Shown: in pieces, positions 17,459 through 25,850 of the stretch
Layout of the letters: every line of letters begins with the position of its first letter
How positions within the stretch are numbered: position 1 is the first letter of the stretch
From: an uncultured Clostridia bacterium
GTDB taxonomy: Bacteria > Bacillota > Clostridia > TANB77 > CAG-508
Direction of reading: 5' to 3'
DNA: 64,000 bases
Assembly: GCA_934168305.1 (NCBI GenBank)
Contig: CAKPNF010000008.1
Coordinates: forward strand, 4,970-68,969
Translations under genes and position numbers: made by a program
Notes under the pieces: generated by a model
Databases searched by the model: none
What the model was told of the DNA's origin: nothing
Seen by the model: the letters and a program-made list of their open reading frames with translations, nothing else

Positions 17459-18286
17459 CTACTCCAATTCTTTTATTGCTTGTTCATATTGTTCTTTGTC
17501 AGGTGCCTTTCCATGCCATTCTACCTTGTTTTCCATAAAAGATACGCCTTTTCCTTTTATAGTTTTAGCAATTATACAAGTTGGTTTACCTTTAACATTC
17601 TTTGCAACATCAAAAGCATCCATAATTTCTTGAATATTATGACCATCAATATTTATAACCTGAAATCCAAAATTCTTAAATTTTTCGTCAATAGGATACG
17701 AACTCATTACTTCTTCAATTGTACCATCTATTTGTAGATTGTTGTTATCTACTATCACACATAAATTATCTAATTTGTATTTACCTGATGCCATTGCTGC
17801 CTCCCATACTTGACCTTCCTCTATTTCTCCATCACCCATTATACAATATACCCTGTAATCTTTGTTATCTAACTTACCAGCTATTGCCATTCCATTTGCA
17901 GCAGATAGTCCCTGTCCTAATGAACCTGTCGTCATATCAACTCCTGGTATTTTTTTCATATCAGGATGTCCTTGTAATCTACTTTCTATATTTCTTAAAG
18001 TTTTTAATTCTTCAATATCGAAATATCCTCTATTTGCCAATGTTGAATATAATGCTGGTGCACAATGTCCTTTTGATAAAACTAATCTATCTCTGTTTTC
18101 ATCTTTTGGATTTTGTGGATCTATGTTCATTTCATAAAAATATAGAACTGATATTATATCAGCTATTGAAAGTGAACCTCCCGGATGTCCTGATTGTCCA
18201 CTATATACTTCATCTATTATTCCTCTTCTAATATTTTTTGCAATTATCTGTAATTCTTCAACATTATTTATTTTTTTATTATTCAT
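17459..18286 (-). CDS. Transketolase, N-terminal subunit
   Basis: The 275-residue protein covers only the thiamine-diphosphate-binding half: SGQSGHPGGSLS, LSKGHCAPALY, TTGSLGQGLS and the MGDGEIEEGQVWEA...DNNNLQ ThDP motif. It needs a C-terminal subunit to form an active enzyme of the pentose phosphate pathway. Split transketolases are normally encoded as adjacent genes. Here the next gene downstream is rplU, so the partner must be elsewhere. Confidence 0.92.
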   Translation of the reverse strand: MNNKKINNVEELQIIAKNIRRGIIDEVYSGQSGHPGGSLSIADIISVLYFYEMNIDPQNPKDENRDRLVLSKGHCAPALYSTLANRGYFDIEELKTLRNIESRLQGHPDMKKIPGVDMTTGSLGQGLSAANGMAIAGKLDNKDYRVYCIMGDGEIEEGQVWEAAMASGKYKLDNLCVIVDNNNLQIDGTIEEVMSSYPIDEKFKNFGFQVINIDGHNIQEIMDAFDVAKNVKGKPTCIIAKTIKGKGVSFMENKVEWHGKAPDKEQYEQAIKELE

Positions 18287-18455
18287 AATTTTTTCTTCCT
18301 TTCTATGTACATTTACATACGTTTTTATTAATAAAGTAACTATATCTTATAATATATTTATTTTATATGTTATATATTTTTTCTGCAATATTTGTAATAT
18401 AAATATAAAATAATTGTAACCTTATTGTAATTTATTACATATTAACCTCAAAAAA

Positions 18456-18484
18456 TTGACTTTTTTGTCAATTTCTGTTATTAT
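18456..18484 (+). promoter_or_regulatory. Promoter of the small gene at 18529, with overlapping palindrome
   Basis: TTGACT and TATTAT are spaced by 17 bases. The -35 box is part of AAATTGAC-n6-GTCAATTT, a perfect inverted repeat with eight-base arms that could be an operator. Confidence 0.6.
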
Positions 18485-18528
18485 ACATTTCGACATTCAA
18501 TATATTATTCATAAGGAAGGAGACTAAC

Positions 18529-18735
18529 ATGTATATAAGTTCATTTAATGTAATTTTAGGTAACAACGAAAAAAAAGTTATTATTCAAAATAACACATCC
18601 ACTCTATCAGACAACATGTCTATATTAACAAGATATGTATTAGATTTAGGTGGAAATATGATTAATAATAACACAGCAAGTTTTTTATCAAAAGACGCAT
18701 TTGTTGAATTTATCAACAAAGTGTTAGAATTTTAA
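18529..18735 (+). CDS. Small conserved-looking protein of unknown function
   Basis: The 68-residue protein (MYISSFNVILGNNEKKVIIQ...) has no signal peptide, membrane segment or cysteine motif. It has its own promoter, an AAGGAAGGAG ribosome site and a strong terminator, so it is a single-gene rightward unit between leftward genes. The beta-strand-like start and helical end suggest a small soluble alpha/beta protein. I do not recognise the family. Confidence 0.75.
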   Translation: MYISSFNVILGNNEKKVIIQNNTSTLSDNMSILTRYVLDLGGNMINNNTASFLSKDAFVEFINKVLEF

Positions 18736-18744
18736 TTCTTCTAA

Positions 18745-18776
18745 GAACGGTAGCATAATTGCTACCGTTCCTTTTT
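18745..18776 (+). terminator. Terminator of the small rightward gene
   Basis: Perfect 11-bp stem (GAACGGTAGCA / TGCTACCGTTC), four-base loop, then CTTTTT. Confidence 0.9.
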
Positions 18777-18779
18777 ATA

Positions 18780-18814
18780 AAATGAGTCAAAAGGAATACC
18801 TTTTTGACTCATTT
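18780..18814 (-). terminator. Terminator of the femX-alr-DUF1189-ftsH operon
   Basis: A stem of about 15 bp (AATGAGTCAAAAGG / CCTTTTTGACTCATT, one bulge) overlaps the ftsH stop codon and is followed on the minus strand by TTTTATAAAAA. Confidence 0.75.
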
Positions 18815-20600
18815 ATTCAAAAATTCTATTAAATTCTTGTTCATTTATTTTCTCTTGTTTAAGTAATGTTTGTGCAATAATGTCTAATTTATCTCTATGT
18901 TCTATTAATAATTTTTGAGCATTAGCATATGCTTCATCAATTAAAGATTTAACTTCTGCACCAATTTTATCTCCAATATCTTCTCCAAAAACAAACATAT
19001 CATTTTGTTCTTTTCCTTGGAAATCAATTGGTCCTAAATTATCACTCATACCATATTTAGTAACCATCTCTCTTGCAATTTTTGTTGCTACTTCTATATC
19101 ATTACTAGCACCAGTTGAAATATCATCTAGAACTAATTTTTCAGCAGCTCTACCACCAAGTAATGCAACTAATTTTTCTTTCATTTCGGTTTTAGAAATA
19201 TAGTATTTGTCTTCATCAGATTTATACATTGTATATCCACCTGCAACACCTCTTGGTATAATTGATATTTCTTTTATGTCAGTTTGTGTTGCCAAGTATC
19301 TACTAACTACTGCATGTCCTGCTTCGTGATATGCTGTTAATTTTTTATCTTTTTCAGAATATACTCTTGTTTTCTTTTCAAGTCCAACAGTTACTTTTTT
19401 TACAGCTTCTTCGATGTCTGAATTTTCAATTTCATCATGTTTATTAATCGTTGCTATAATTGCGGCTTCATTTAAAATATTTGCAAGTTCAGCTCCAGTA
19501 AATCCTGCTGTGTCTTCTGCTATACTTTCTAAATTAACATCATCTGATATTCTCTTATTTTCACTATGAATTTTTAAAATATCTAATCTTCCTTTTAAAT
19601 CTGGTGCTGGTATTGTTATTTGCCTATCAAATCTACCAGGTCTTAATAATGCTTTATCAAGCATTTCCGGTCTGTTTGTCGCTGCTAATACTATTATAGT
19701 TTCTTCTGAACTAAATCCATCCATTTCTACTAATAATTGATTTAAAGTTTGATTATTTTCTGTTTCTGCTCCACTATTAGATGTTCTTCTTGCTCCTATT
19801 GCATCTATTTCATCTATAAATACAATGCATGGTGCCATTTTTCTTGCTTTATCAAACAATTTTCTTACTCTTGATGCTCCAAGTCCTGCAAACATTTCTA
19901 TAAACTCAGAACCACTCATTGAAATAAACGGAACATCTGCTTCACCAGCTATAGCTTTTGCTATTAATGTTTTTCCTGTTCCTGGTTTTCCATATAATAA
20001 AACTCCCTTTGGAACTTTAGCACCCATTTTAGTAAATTTTTCAGGTCTTTTTAAAAAATCCACAATTTCTATTAATTCTTCTTTTTCCTCGTCCAAACCT
20101 GCAACATCTTTAAATTTTATTTTTGTTTTTCTTTCTGTATCATCATATACTTGTCCTTTTTCTCCTAAACCTTGCATTTTAAATATCATTATAAATAATG
20201 CAATCATAACCAATGTAGGAAGTAAGCTTAAAAATGTTGTTGATATTTGTGTTATAGCACTTTTTGGTTTTTGTATCAATTCAATTTCATTTCCTTCTGC
20301 AACTTTTTGTTGTACTAATTCCATAAAGGCTTCTGTATTTGGAACAATTGATTTTTTTTCTTCCTCAACATTTTTTACTTTTACTTTTACAGATGTACTT
20401 CCAACTGTCATTTCTATTTTCTCAATATTTCCATATGACATCTCTTTAATTAAATCTGTGTATGCAAGAGTCTTATCATCTTTATCATTATTTACAAAAT
20501 AATATATTCCAGCCCCTAATAAAATAGCAATAAATAAAGTTGAAATTATTACATATGTGATTAATTTTTTATTATCCTTTTTATTTTTATTATTATTCAT
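18813..20600 (-). CDS. ftsH: ATP-dependent zinc metalloprotease FtsH
   Basis: The 595-residue protein has an N-terminal membrane pair (about 14-33 and 113-133), an AAA domain with Walker A YGKPGTGKT near 205, IDEIDAIGARR Walker B, the second-region-of-homology arginines (RPGRFDRQI), and the zinc site HEAGH near 425. It degrades membrane and regulatory proteins. It ends shortly after the protease domain, shorter than Bacillus FtsH. It closes an operon with femX, alr and a DUF1189 gene. Confidence 0.97.
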   Translation of the reverse strand: MNNNKNKKDNKKLITYVIISTLFIAILLGAGIYYFVNNDKDDKTLAYTDLIKEMSYGNIEKIEMTVGSTSVKVKVKNVEEEKKSIVPNTEAFMELVQQKVAEGNEIELIQKPKSAITQISTTFLSLLPTLVMIALFIMIFKMQGLGEKGQVYDDTERKTKIKFKDVAGLDEEKEELIEIVDFLKRPEKFTKMGAKVPKGVLLYGKPGTGKTLIAKAIAGEADVPFISMSGSEFIEMFAGLGASRVRKLFDKARKMAPCIVFIDEIDAIGARRTSNSGAETENNQTLNQLLVEMDGFSSEETIIVLAATNRPEMLDKALLRPGRFDRQITIPAPDLKGRLDILKIHSENKRISDDVNLESIAEDTAGFTGAELANILNEAAIIATINKHDEIENSDIEEAVKKVTVGLEKKTRVYSEKDKKLTAYHEAGHAVVSRYLATQTDIKEISIIPRGVAGGYTMYKSDEDKYYISKTEMKEKLVALLGGRAAEKLVLDDISTGASNDIEVATKIAREMVTKYGMSDNLGPIDFQGKEQNDMFVFGEDIGDKIGAEVKSLIDEAYANAQKLLIEHRDKLDIIAQTLLKQEKINEQEFNRIFE

Positions 20601-20634
20601 CTATTTTTTAGTGTTCCTTTCGATTATTTAAATT

Positions 20635-21702
20635 TTATGCATTTGAACCTTCAGGTTCTTCACCATTTGTATCATCATCTTTTGCCTTTTCCTTACTTTT
20701 ATCCTTTTTTTGTGTATCTTTGTTTTCTTTGGCATCTCCTTCTTTTTCTTCTTCTTTTATTTCCTCTTTTATTTCTTTTTGAACTTCAATTATCTTTTGT
20801 ACTTCACCTTGTTTTTTATTGAATTCAGATTTTAATATAAATATTGCAGCTATTATATAAATAGACGCTACTAATACATACATTATATCAAAATAGTTTA
20901 TTGTAAATTTATAAAATGCATTTATTATTAAATAAATTATATTCAATATAGTTGGTAAAGTTATGGCATATACAGCCATATTGAATACAGCAACAAATCT
21001 TATTTTTAATTTCAAAATAATTGTAGTTATATATCCAACAATTGCTATAACTAGTATATAGAATAATGTATTTATAAAATAAATAACAAAAGCATATATA
21101 AATAATACTAAACATAAATTTAAATATAATGACATCATATTAGAACTTGTTAGATATTCAACTATTTGCTGTTTATTAAACTCTGTTATTCCCATTTCTC
21201 CAAATAATTCTTTATATTCGTAGTTTGATGTTCCCTTTAATCCTATTTGTTTTAGTATTAGTTTATTTTTCAATATTATTATTGCATTTTCTTCATCACT
21301 TACTTGATTAACATATTCATTAATTTTTTCTTCGCTGTCTGATACTGTATCAATAATCACTTTTCCATACATTGGATCTTCATCTATTATAGCTTCTTGA
21401 GAATCTACTTGTAATGTTCCATCTTTATATGTAAGTTCAGGTGATTTTTCATTTATATATTGTGCTATATTTTTAATTTCTAAACTAGCTTTATAAACAG
21501 TTATAATTGAAGAAATAATGCATAATGTCATTATTAACAATCCTAAATATTTTATTGCACTTTTAAAACCTTCTACTGATAATTCAGAATATTTTTCTAT
21601 TTTGTATATTGAATACCATACTTTTTTAAAAAATCCTTTTTTAATATCATTATTTTCTACTTCCTGATTATTATTTTCTTTGTTTTGTGGATTTTTATAC
21701 AT
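20635..21702 (-). CDS. DUF1189-like multi-pass membrane protein
   Basis: The start is the ATG after GAAGGGAGTGG; an earlier in-frame start lies within alr and lacks a ribosome site. The 355-residue product has a cytoplasmic start, a membrane helix near 45-65, an external domain of about 140 residues, a cluster of four to five helices near 190-300, and a C-terminal Lys/Glu-rich tail. The layout (FKKVWYSIYKIEKYSELS... then helix) resembles DUF1189 proteins. It is one base from the alr stop. Function unknown; context with FemX and Alr hints at the cell envelope. Confidence 0.65.
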   Translation of the reverse strand: MYKNPQNKENNNQEVENNDIKKGFFKKVWYSIYKIEKYSELSVEGFKSAIKYLGLLIMTLCIISSIITVYKASLEIKNIAQYINEKSPELTYKDGTLQVDSQEAIIDEDPMYGKVIIDTVSDSEEKINEYVNQVSDEENAIIILKNKLILKQIGLKGTSNYEYKELFGEMGITEFNKQQIVEYLTSSNMMSLYLNLCLVLFIYAFVIYFINTLFYILVIAIVGYITTIILKLKIRFVAVFNMAVYAITLPTILNIIYLIINAFYKFTINYFDIMYVLVASIYIIAAIFILKSEFNKKQGEVQKIIEVQKEIKEEIKEEEKEGDAKENKDTQKKDKSKEKAKDDDTNGEEPEGSNA

Positions 21703-21703
21703 T

Positions 21704-22822
21704 TTATCTCCACTCCCTTCTAATACTACTATCAACATGCTTTATGCTTGTATTGAAAATCACTTCGTCATCTATTTTGACATTTCTACCTGTTATATCA
21801 ACAGTAACATGATATGTCCCTATTCTTCCTAATATAGGACATTTCTGACCATTTATATTAACAAATAATTGTTGCTTTTTTAATAAATTTTTAATATCAC
21901 CAACAATATATCTAATTTTATCTATTTTTCTATACATGTCTTTTCCAGTTTCAATATTGACCCCATCTGCATATCCACATGGAATTATTGCAACTTTTGT
22001 ATCTTTTTTTGTTTTATAAACATTTGAATACCCAATATTAAAATTTTTGGGAAGTTCTTTTATTTCTGCAACATTTGCTTTTAAATATCCTATTTTCCTT
22101 AATCCTACCGAATTTTTAAATGCTATTCTCCCATTAAATGCTGAACCTATTCTTACAGCATTTAAATGCATATTAGGAAATTTAATAAATGCTGATGTAT
22201 TGCAAACATGTAACATTCCAGTTTCTAATTCGTTCATTTTCAATACTTCAATACAGCTCATAAATCTTTCAAATTGTAATTTAGTATATTTATCATCATA
22301 ATATGCATTTGAAAAATGAGTAAATGTTCCTTCTATTTTTACATTCTTTAAAGATTTTATTATCTTTATCATTTCATCTCTATTGTTGTATACAAAGCCG
22401 TATCTTCCGAAACCAGTATCAATCTTTATATGAGCTTTTATTTTTTTATTTAATTCTTGTCCAATTTTATCAGCAATTTCTGCAGCTTGCTTTGAGCCAA
22501 TTGTTATTATTATATTATTATCTATTAAAGTTCTAACATCTTCTTCTATACTAGTTGAAGATAACATTAATATTTTTTCCTTTATTCCTGCATTTCTTAG
22601 TTTTAGAGCTTCTTCAATTGTTGAAACAGCAAAAAAATCTATTCCATTATCAATTAAGAATTTTGTATATTCTACTATCCCTAATCCATATCCATTAGTT
22701 TTTACAACTGCTATTATTTTAACTTTATTTCCTTTATCATCAGGTAGATTTGTATTTGCATAATCTTTTATTTTTTTTATATTGTACCTTAAATCTTCTT
22801 TATTTATTACTACTGATTTCAA
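21704..22822 (-). CDS. alr: Alanine racemase
   Basis: The 372-residue PLP enzyme makes D-alanine for peptidoglycan. The PLP lysine lies in VVKTNGYGLG near residue 41; IDTGFGRYGF, the catalytic tyrosine region NIGYSNVYKT, and the C-terminal LGRIGTYHVTVD follow. The active-site segment differs from the common VVKANAYGHG, so the enzyme is a diverged member. It overlaps no gene but is one base from the DUF1189 start, indicating coupled translation. Confidence 0.85.
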   Translation of the reverse strand: MKSVVINKEDLRYNIKKIKDYANTNLPDDKGNKVKIIAVVKTNGYGLGIVEYTKFLIDNGIDFFAVSTIEEALKLRNAGIKEKILMLSSTSIEEDVRTLIDNNIIITIGSKQAAEIADKIGQELNKKIKAHIKIDTGFGRYGFVYNNRDEMIKIIKSLKNVKIEGTFTHFSNAYYDDKYTKLQFERFMSCIEVLKMNELETGMLHVCNTSAFIKFPNMHLNAVRIGSAFNGRIAFKNSVGLRKIGYLKANVAEIKELPKNFNIGYSNVYKTKKDTKVAIIPCGYADGVNIETGKDMYRKIDKIRYIVGDIKNLLKKQQLFVNINGQKCPILGRIGTYHVTVDITGRNVKIDDEVIFNTSIKHVDSSIRREWR

Positions 22823-22844
22823 AACGTCCTCCTAAAAACAGTTT

Positions 22845-23909
22845 TTATTTTTTTCCTATATTTCTTTTTATTTGTCTTAGTGTTCTAAATGCTTTTTCTG
22901 AAAATTTGTACATTTTATATTTTAAAGGTTTAAATGGAATATAAATTTCTCCTATAAACTCCGTGAATTTTGCCCCAAATCCCTTTTTAAATCTATATAA
23001 TCCGTATTGTGGATGATTTTCATCTACAACTCCTGATACTCCTCTAAAGTCATATATGTCATCATGTCTTGCTATTGCCATTTTTATCATTTCCCATTGT
23101 AGTAAATAGTTTGGCATTAAATTTCTGTGTTGATTACTGCTTGCTCCATATAAGTACCATGTTTTATTTCCATAAAATATTGGAATTACTCCTGAAATTG
23201 GTTTTCCTTCGTAATATGCCATTAATAGTTTCATATGTCCTTCAGGTACCATGTTATCATACATTTTTTCAAAATATTCTAGTGGTCTTGTTATAAAACC
23301 ATCTCTGTTTCCTGTTTCTATCATTATTTTATGGAAGTCTTTTAAATCTTCCCTTGTACCTTCTTTTACCTCTACTCCTTTTCTTCCTGCTAAACGTATA
23401 TTATATCTCCATTTTTGATGGAACCCTGCCATTATTTCTTCTTCTGTTTTATCTTTTATGTCTAATCTGAATACAAATCTTGGTTGTATTTCGTCTTTGA
23501 AGTCTTTTGCATCATCTTTTATTTTATATCCTAAATTTGTTACTATATCTCTGAATGCTTGGTCGTCTGTTTCTATGTCTGGTTCTATTCTTAATACTAT
23601 TGCATTGTATTTTTTTGCAAGCTCTTTAGCTCCATCCGTTAGTTGTTTCATTACTGCCATGTCATGTATATCACATACTGGTCCTCTTGATGCATACATT
23701 ATGTTTCCGAATATTGGCATTTTTCTTATCCATACACATAATGAACCTATTATATTTTTTTCGTCATCTTCTGCTAATATTACTTCTGGTTTCCAGTTTG
23801 GCTTTTTTATTTCTGCCCATTCTAGTGATTGTTGAAAATTACATCTTTCGTGTCCTTCTAAAAATTTTTTATATGCATTTTTCGAGTCTTCATCTGTTAC
23901 AAATCTCAT
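22845..23909 (-). CDS. FemABX-family peptidoglycan aminoacyltransferase
   Basis: The 354-residue protein has two GNAT-like halves. Typical features are FQQSLEWAEIK near residue 25, RGPVCD, the KWRYNIRLAGRKGVEVKEG segment and GASSNQHRNLMPNYLLQWE, followed by YDFRGVSG. FemX-like enzymes use aminoacyl-tRNA to attach the first residue of the peptidoglycan cross-bridge to lipid II. First gene of the operon with alr, DUF1189 and ftsH. Confidence 0.9.
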   Translation of the reverse strand: MRFVTDEDSKNAYKKFLEGHERCNFQQSLEWAEIKKPNWKPEVILAEDDEKNIIGSLCVWIRKMPIFGNIMYASRGPVCDIHDMAVMKQLTDGAKELAKKYNAIVLRIEPDIETDDQAFRDIVTNLGYKIKDDAKDFKDEIQPRFVFRLDIKDKTEEEIMAGFHQKWRYNIRLAGRKGVEVKEGTREDLKDFHKIMIETGNRDGFITRPLEYFEKMYDNMVPEGHMKLLMAYYEGKPISGVIPIFYGNKTWYLYGASSNQHRNLMPNYLLQWEMIKMAIARHDDIYDFRGVSGVVDENHPQYGLYRFKKGFGAKFTEFIGEIYIPFKPLKYKMYKFSEKAFRTLRQIKRNIGKK

Positions 23910-24113
23910 TTTTTATTTTTCCTCCTATATTATTTACGTTTTAATGGTATTTTACACTAAGATACTAAAATTTACAAGTCATTTTACAGAAAATTTACAA
24001 TGATTTATGTTCCAATCTTTCTACGCAAATTCAGCTAAGAAAAATGGCTGAACATAAGTATACAAATACTTCTAAAAAATTTTCAACTAAATTTTAGCCA
24101 AAAATTATAAGTC
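23910..24113. other. Non-coding chromosomal stretch beside attL
   Basis: No supportable gene. It holds the femX leader (AGGAGGAAAAAT ribosome site at its left edge), a six-bp hairpin near 24030-24052 (TTCAGC / GCTGAA) and several GGCTAA/GCTAAG-like words also seen next to the att repeats. The prophage terminator and attL follow. Confidence 0.5.
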
Positions 24114-24155
24114 AAAAAGAACCAAAATCTATAATAATAGAAATTGGTTCTTTTT
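24114..24155. terminator. Bidirectional hairpin next to attL
   Basis: Twelve-bp stem AAAAAGAACCAA / TTGGTTCTTTTT with an 18-base loop. T-runs on both sides allow termination on either strand, insulating prophage and chromosome. Confidence 0.7.
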
Positions 24156-24166
24156 ATTAATCTATT

Positions 24167-24243
24167 TTTGGTGGAGATGAGGAGATTTTATATTTTCCCT
24201 TCTAAGTTTTCCTCATCTCTGCCTAAATAGCTAAATTTCAATA
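24167..24243. repeat. attL direct repeat
   Basis: Seventy-seven bases identical to 63924-64000. Inside is an inverted repeat (GAGATGAGGA at 24174-24183, TCCTCATCTC at 24210-24219) and a 17-codon frame from ATG at 24177 to TAG. The left boundary is exact (T versus C just outside). The right boundary cannot be fixed because the window ends inside attR. Confidence 0.9.
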
Positions 24244-24290
24244 TTTTGTTGATAAGTCTTTCTTAAATCTTCCTAATCATTTAAAACTAA

Positions 24291-24310
24291 GTGGCTAAAA
24301 AGTGGCTAAA
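24291..24310. promoter_or_regulatory. Candidate integrase arm-type sites
   Basis: GTGGCTAAA occurs twice, at 24291-24299 and 24302-24310, 11 bases apart, just inside attL. TTGGCTAAA with GTGGTTA lies at the mirrored place just inside attR (63843-63860). One helical turn spacing and placement fit arm-type binding sites of a tyrosine recombinase. Confidence 0.5.
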
Positions 24311-24312
24311 TT

Positions 24313-24603
24313 TTATGTACGTTCTAAGAAATTCTTTATTACTCTTTCTTTATCGTTAATATTAAATTCATTACATATTTTTTGTAAGGTTTTTATAAGT
24401 CTTTCACTTATATTATTTCCCTTCATTTTCATGTTTTCTTTTTCATTTTTTATACACAATATTTTTTGTTTTTTCATTGGCAATCCATCCTTTTCAAATA
24501 AATTTTTATAATTCACTTTCAAAGGCGTATGATTTTTCTTAATTATATCCTTTCCTATATTTTTTGTAAATGATTTTTCATTATTTTTTTCGACAATTTC
24601 CAT
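24313..24603 (-). CDS. Hypothetical protein next to attL
   Basis: The 96-residue, lysine-rich, soluble protein has a GGAGAAAG ribosome site. No motif is recognised. As the outermost leftward gene of the prophage, beyond lysis, it belongs to the conversion module that may be expressed in the lysogen. An 18-base direct repeat lies in its upstream region (24682-24720). Confidence 0.6.
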   Translation of the reverse strand: MEIVEKNNEKSFTKNIGKDIIKKNHTPLKVNYKNLFEKDGLPMKKQKILCIKNEKENMKMKGNNISERLIKTLQKICNEFNINDKERVIKNFLERT

Positions 24604-24681
24604 TTTTCTTTCTCCAATATACTTTATTTCATCCGAGCTCTTTTGATGTGATTATTGTATATTATATTTTACCAAAGTGTT

Positions 24682-24720
24682 AAAATGTTTTATGAAAGTA
24701 CCAAAATGTTTTATGAAAGT
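24682..24720. repeat. Tandem direct repeat upstream of the attL-side gene
   Basis: AAAATGTTTTATGAAAGT is present at 24682-24699 and 24703-24720 (period 21, two helical turns). It lies between a terminator and the start of the gene at 24603, so it is a candidate operator, possibly for the neighbouring XRE protein. Confidence 0.55.
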
Positions 24721-24756
24721 CATATTTTGTCGAATTTTGGGTTTTACACTAAAAAA

Positions 24757-24775
24757 AGCTACATCTATTGTAGCT
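24757..24775 (-). terminator. Terminator after the XRE gene
   Basis: Seven-bp stem (AGCTACA / TGTAGCT) with five-base loop; the XRE stop codon lies inside it, and six T residues follow on the minus strand. Confidence 0.75.
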
Positions 24776-24977
24776 CTATGTTTTTAGTATCGTATAAGTC
24801 TGTTATTTTCTTACCCAAATTTTCTGCTATTACTAACATCTCTATAAATAATATTTTATCTACATCTTCTTCTATTTCCGCTAGTCTATGTCTTTCTATT
24901 CCTGTTTCTTCTGATAAATCTCTTAGCGATATTCCCATACTCTCACGAATCTCTTTTATTTTTAATTCTACTGTCAT
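24765..24977 (-). CDS. XRE-family helix-turn-helix regulator
   Basis: Starting at the ATG preceded by GAGGTG, the 70-residue protein is almost only an XRE DNA-binding domain: IKEIRESMGISLRDLSEETG, then IERHRLAEIEEDVDKILFIE. It probably regulates the conversion genes next to attL. Its ribosome site is built into the descending arm of a terminator-like hairpin (24984-25011) whose T-run ends at the ATG, an unusual arrangement. Confidence 0.8.
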   Translation of the reverse strand: MTVELKIKEIRESMGISLRDLSEETGIERHRLAEIEEDVDKILFIEMLVIAENLGKKITDLYDTKNIELQ

Positions 24978-24983
24978 AAAAAA

Positions 24984-25011
24984 CACCTCTAGCTTATTAT
25001 TGCTAGAAGTG
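24984..25011 (-). promoter_or_regulatory. Terminator-like hairpin containing the ribosome site of the XRE gene
   Basis: Stem of ten positions (CACTTCTAGC / GCTAGAGGTG, one G-U), eight-base loop, then TTTTTT directly before ATG on the minus strand. The Shine-Dalgarno AGAGGTG is inside the stem. It can stop the transcript from 25018-25230, and in read-through RNA would hide the ribosome site. Confidence 0.65.
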
Positions 25012-25017
25012 TGATTT

Positions 25018-25230
25018 TTATGCAATTTCTCTTTTAATCTCTTTAGCCTTCTCTTTAGATTCTCTCTGGATTTCTTTCATTATGCTTTCATAACTCTTTT
25101 TTGACATAAATTGCAAACTCTGTATGCTTAATAAGTTAAATCTTTTTGCTAATTCTGTATATTGCTTTCTTGTTAATCTTATTCCTAAAATTTTTATCAT
25201 TAGCAGTGAATTGTTATATGCTTCGTTCAT
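25018..25230 (-). CDS. Hypothetical protein, conversion module
   Basis: The 70-residue, strongly basic protein (TRKQYTELAKRFNL, ending in a Lys/Glu helix) has a GAGGTGATGAAAT ribosome site. No membrane segment. The size and place beside an XRE gene allow a toxin-antitoxin or regulator role, but no family motif is seen. Confidence 0.6.
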   Translation of the reverse strand: MNEAYNNSLLMIKILGIRLTRKQYTELAKRFNLLSIQSLQFMSKKSYESIMKEIQRESKEKAKEIKREIA

Positions 25231-25260
25231 ATTTCATCACCTCATATGTATTATAGCATA

Positions 25261-25656
25261 TTATGTAAAATTAGTGTGTCGAACGGTGTCGTTTTTTTTA
25301 TTTTTTTCTATTATTTGATTCGTTGGAACAATTACATCTAACAAATTTAAGCATGATTTATAACATTTATCATTATACAAACTATATTCTTTATCTTCAC
25401 TTTTATAATATTGTTCTTTAACTTTATTATAAATTCTATCTATCTGTATTTTTAAAGCTTCTTTATCTAATTTGTCTGTAACATATCCAAGTTTAAATTC
25501 AACATACAATTTTTCTTTCGGAAAAACATGAATATAGTTTTCTACATTTACTCTATCTAATATTTCAAATTCTTTTTCATTTTCTTTCATGACTTGCACT
25601 GCACGAAAATCTATGACTTTATTATCCCACGCATTTACTACATATAATACTTTCAT
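25261..25656 (-). CDS. Hypothetical protein, conversion module
   Basis: The 131-residue soluble protein (MKVLYVVNAWDNKVIDFRAV...) alternates short strands and acidic/basic helices, with two cysteines (NDKCYKSCLN). AAAAGGAGAAAAAA precedes the ATG. It lies after the lysis genes, in the part of the prophage that often carries lysogenic-conversion genes. No recognised family. Confidence 0.6.
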   Translation of the reverse strand: MKVLYVVNAWDNKVIDFRAVQVMKENEKEFEILDRVNVENYIHVFPKEKLYVEFKLGYVTDKLDKEALKIQIDRIYNKVKEQYYKSEDKEYSLYNDKCYKSCLNLLDVIVPTNQIIEKNKKNDTVRHTNFT

Positions 25657-25814
25657 TTTTTTCTCCTTTTTATGGGTAGTATAGCATATTGTTTGTAAAA
25701 TTGCAAATATAAAAAATTAACCTAAAAATGACTTATGAAAATCCATTTTAAACCGTTTTATTTTTTAATCAATGTAATTATATGCCTTCATTTTAAGCCC
25801 AAAAACGCAAAAAA
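25657..25814. other. Non-coding gap between conversion and lysis modules
   Basis: No supportable gene; AT-rich with possible -10 boxes for the gene at 25656. Separated from the amidase by a strong terminator. Confidence 0.4.
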
Positions 25815-25844
25815 GAGGTAAATTGAAATTAATCAACTTACCTC
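25815..25844 (-). terminator. Terminator of the late operon
   Basis: Stem GAGGTAAGTTGA / TCAATTTACCTC (one G-U type mismatch) with a six-base loop and six T residues on the minus strand, just after the endolysin stop. It ends the long structural-lysis transcript. Confidence 0.85.
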
Positions 25845-25850
25845 ATATTT

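Noticed and set aside
24167..24243. att site as the 3' end of a tRNA or tmRNA (minus strand reads CATCTCCACCA)
   Set aside because: There is no T-arm (GTTCRA) or acceptor partner; the arms form a different hairpin.
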